Origin: Pleomorphomonas sp. NRK KF1
GTDB lineage: Bacteria > Pseudomonadota > Alphaproteobacteria > Rhizobiales > Pleomorphomonadaceae
NCBI RefSeq assembly: GCF_023721755.1
Contig: NZ_JAMDLH010000002.1
Coordinates: 828,747 to 892,746, forward strand
Direction of reading: 5' to 3'
Length of the DNA stretch: 64,000 nucleotides
Shown: in pieces, positions 63,497 to 64,000 of the stretch
Layout: each line of letters starts with the position of its first letter
How positions within the stretch are numbered: position 1 is the stretch's first letter
Position numbers and translations under genes: made by a program
Notes under the pieces: generated by a model
Database searches by the model: none
What the model was told of the DNA's origin: nothing
What the model saw: the letters and a program-made list of their open reading frames with translations, nothing else

Positions 63497-64000
63497 TTGT
63501 CGTCTGTCGAGGCCCTGCACTTTGATCGTTCGGCCGACCGCCTCAGCGCGAAGAACTTCCGTCGGCTGTCGGAGTTCGTGAGCTGCTACAGCGGCATCAA
63601 GATGCCACCGGGCAAGCAGACCATGCTGGAAGGCCGCCTACGCCGGCGCCTGCGCTCGACCGGATTCGCGTCGCTCGACGACTACTGCACCTATCTCTTC
63701 GACAACGACGGGCTGGAAACCGAGGCGGTGGCGCTCATCGATGCCGTCACCACCAACAAGACGGACTTCTTCCGCGAACCCAAGCACTTCGAGTTCCTGA
63801 AGCGATACGCCTTGCCGGCGCTCGTGCGGAATGGCCGGACCTCGCTCCGGCTGTGGAGCGCGGCCTGTTCGGTGGGAGCGGAGCCCTACACGGCGGCCAT
63901 GATTGTCGCCGATTTCGCCGAGAGCTCGGGGCCTCTCAACTACTTCGTCCTTGCGACCGACTTGTCCACCGACGTCCTCGCCGCCGCCCGCAAGGGGATC
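63497..64000 (+). CDS. cheR: CheR methyltransferase (5' part, cut by window end)
   Basis: The first 168 codons only, from a TTG with GTGAGGA 6 nt upstream. The N-terminal helical domain (SEFVSCYSGIKMPPGKQTML) is followed by DAVTTNKTDFFREPKHFEFL and LWSAACSVGAEPYTAAMI, the SAM-binding site of CheR. It methylates glutamates of the MCPs encoded just upstream. Confidence 0.92.
   Translation, partial: MSSVEALHFDRSADRLSAKNFRRLSEFVSCYSGIKMPPGKQTMLEGRLRRRLRSTGFASLDDYCTYLFDNDGLETEAVALIDAVTTNKTDFFREPKHFEFLKRYALPALVRNGRTSLRLWSAACSVGAEPYTAAMIVADFAESSGPLNYFVLATDLSTDVLAAARKGI

Overview
The window looks like a chromosomal segment of an alphaproteobacterium, most likely a member of the Hyphomicrobiales (Rhizobiales). 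This is inferred from high GC, a DUF4167 protein, DUF6641 and DUF6626-like proteins, a STAS-CheY-CheA-CheW chemotaxis cluster and the style of the sugar ABC operons. No species can be named from sequence reading alone.

Three zones are visible. Positions 1-2131 are host backbone: a secreted tannase/feruloyl-esterase-type hydrolase, terminators and tRNA-Thr(GGT). Positions 2083-39163 form an integrated genomic island of about 37 kb. It is bounded by a perfect 49-bp direct repeat made of the 3' part of that tRNA gene (2083-2131 and 39115-39163). A tyrosine integrase lies near the tRNA end, and clustered TAGCACGC repeats that look like integrase arm sites lie inside both ends. Positions 39164-64000 return to host backbone: a cupin protein, a LacI-regulated sugar ABC transporter with a GH32-like hydrolase, a fatty acid desaturase, a PilZ protein, a NarL-type two-component pair, small periplasmic proteins, and the start of a chemotaxis-like operon cut by the window end.

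The island cargo is modular. (i) 2491-3934: small Zn-ribbon-like and basic proteins. (ii) 6057-10698: a glycan set of NodU-type carbamoyltransferase, DXD glycosyltransferase, and a GT25-GH16 fusion. (iii) 10984-17824: a defence-like zone with an NdpA/YejK-like protein plus membrane protein pair, a DEDDh exonuclease, a two-gene CBASS (CD-NTase with AGS-C-type sensor plus SLATT membrane effector) and a HEPN-like protein. (iv) 17997-24593: a short tyrosine recombinase, a TGT/DpdA-like transglycosylase with a 615-residue unknown partner, an AT-rich hairpin region next to an HUH-like Rep, a DUF6626-like protein and two XRE regulators with a mirrored operator. (v) 24635-38273: an envelope module with an MBL-fold lipoprotein, a DedA-methyltransferase fusion, a DUF3313-type lipoprotein, a Cpx-like two-component system, an RND efflux pump and short-chain dehydrogenases. 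Three promoters in module v carry the same four-half-site GTNAA array, so the Cpx-like regulator probably runs a small local regulon.

The best candidates for undescribed systems are the TGT-like gene plus its 615-residue partner, the NdpA-like plus membrane protein pair, and the Cpx-type regulon carried on the island. In the host part, the two MCP-CheW units share a near-identical block of about 1.46 kb with a sharp left border, which suggests recent duplication or gene conversion. Start codons were moved from the longest reading frame where a ribosome binding site or family alignment favoured an internal start; this is stated in each entry.
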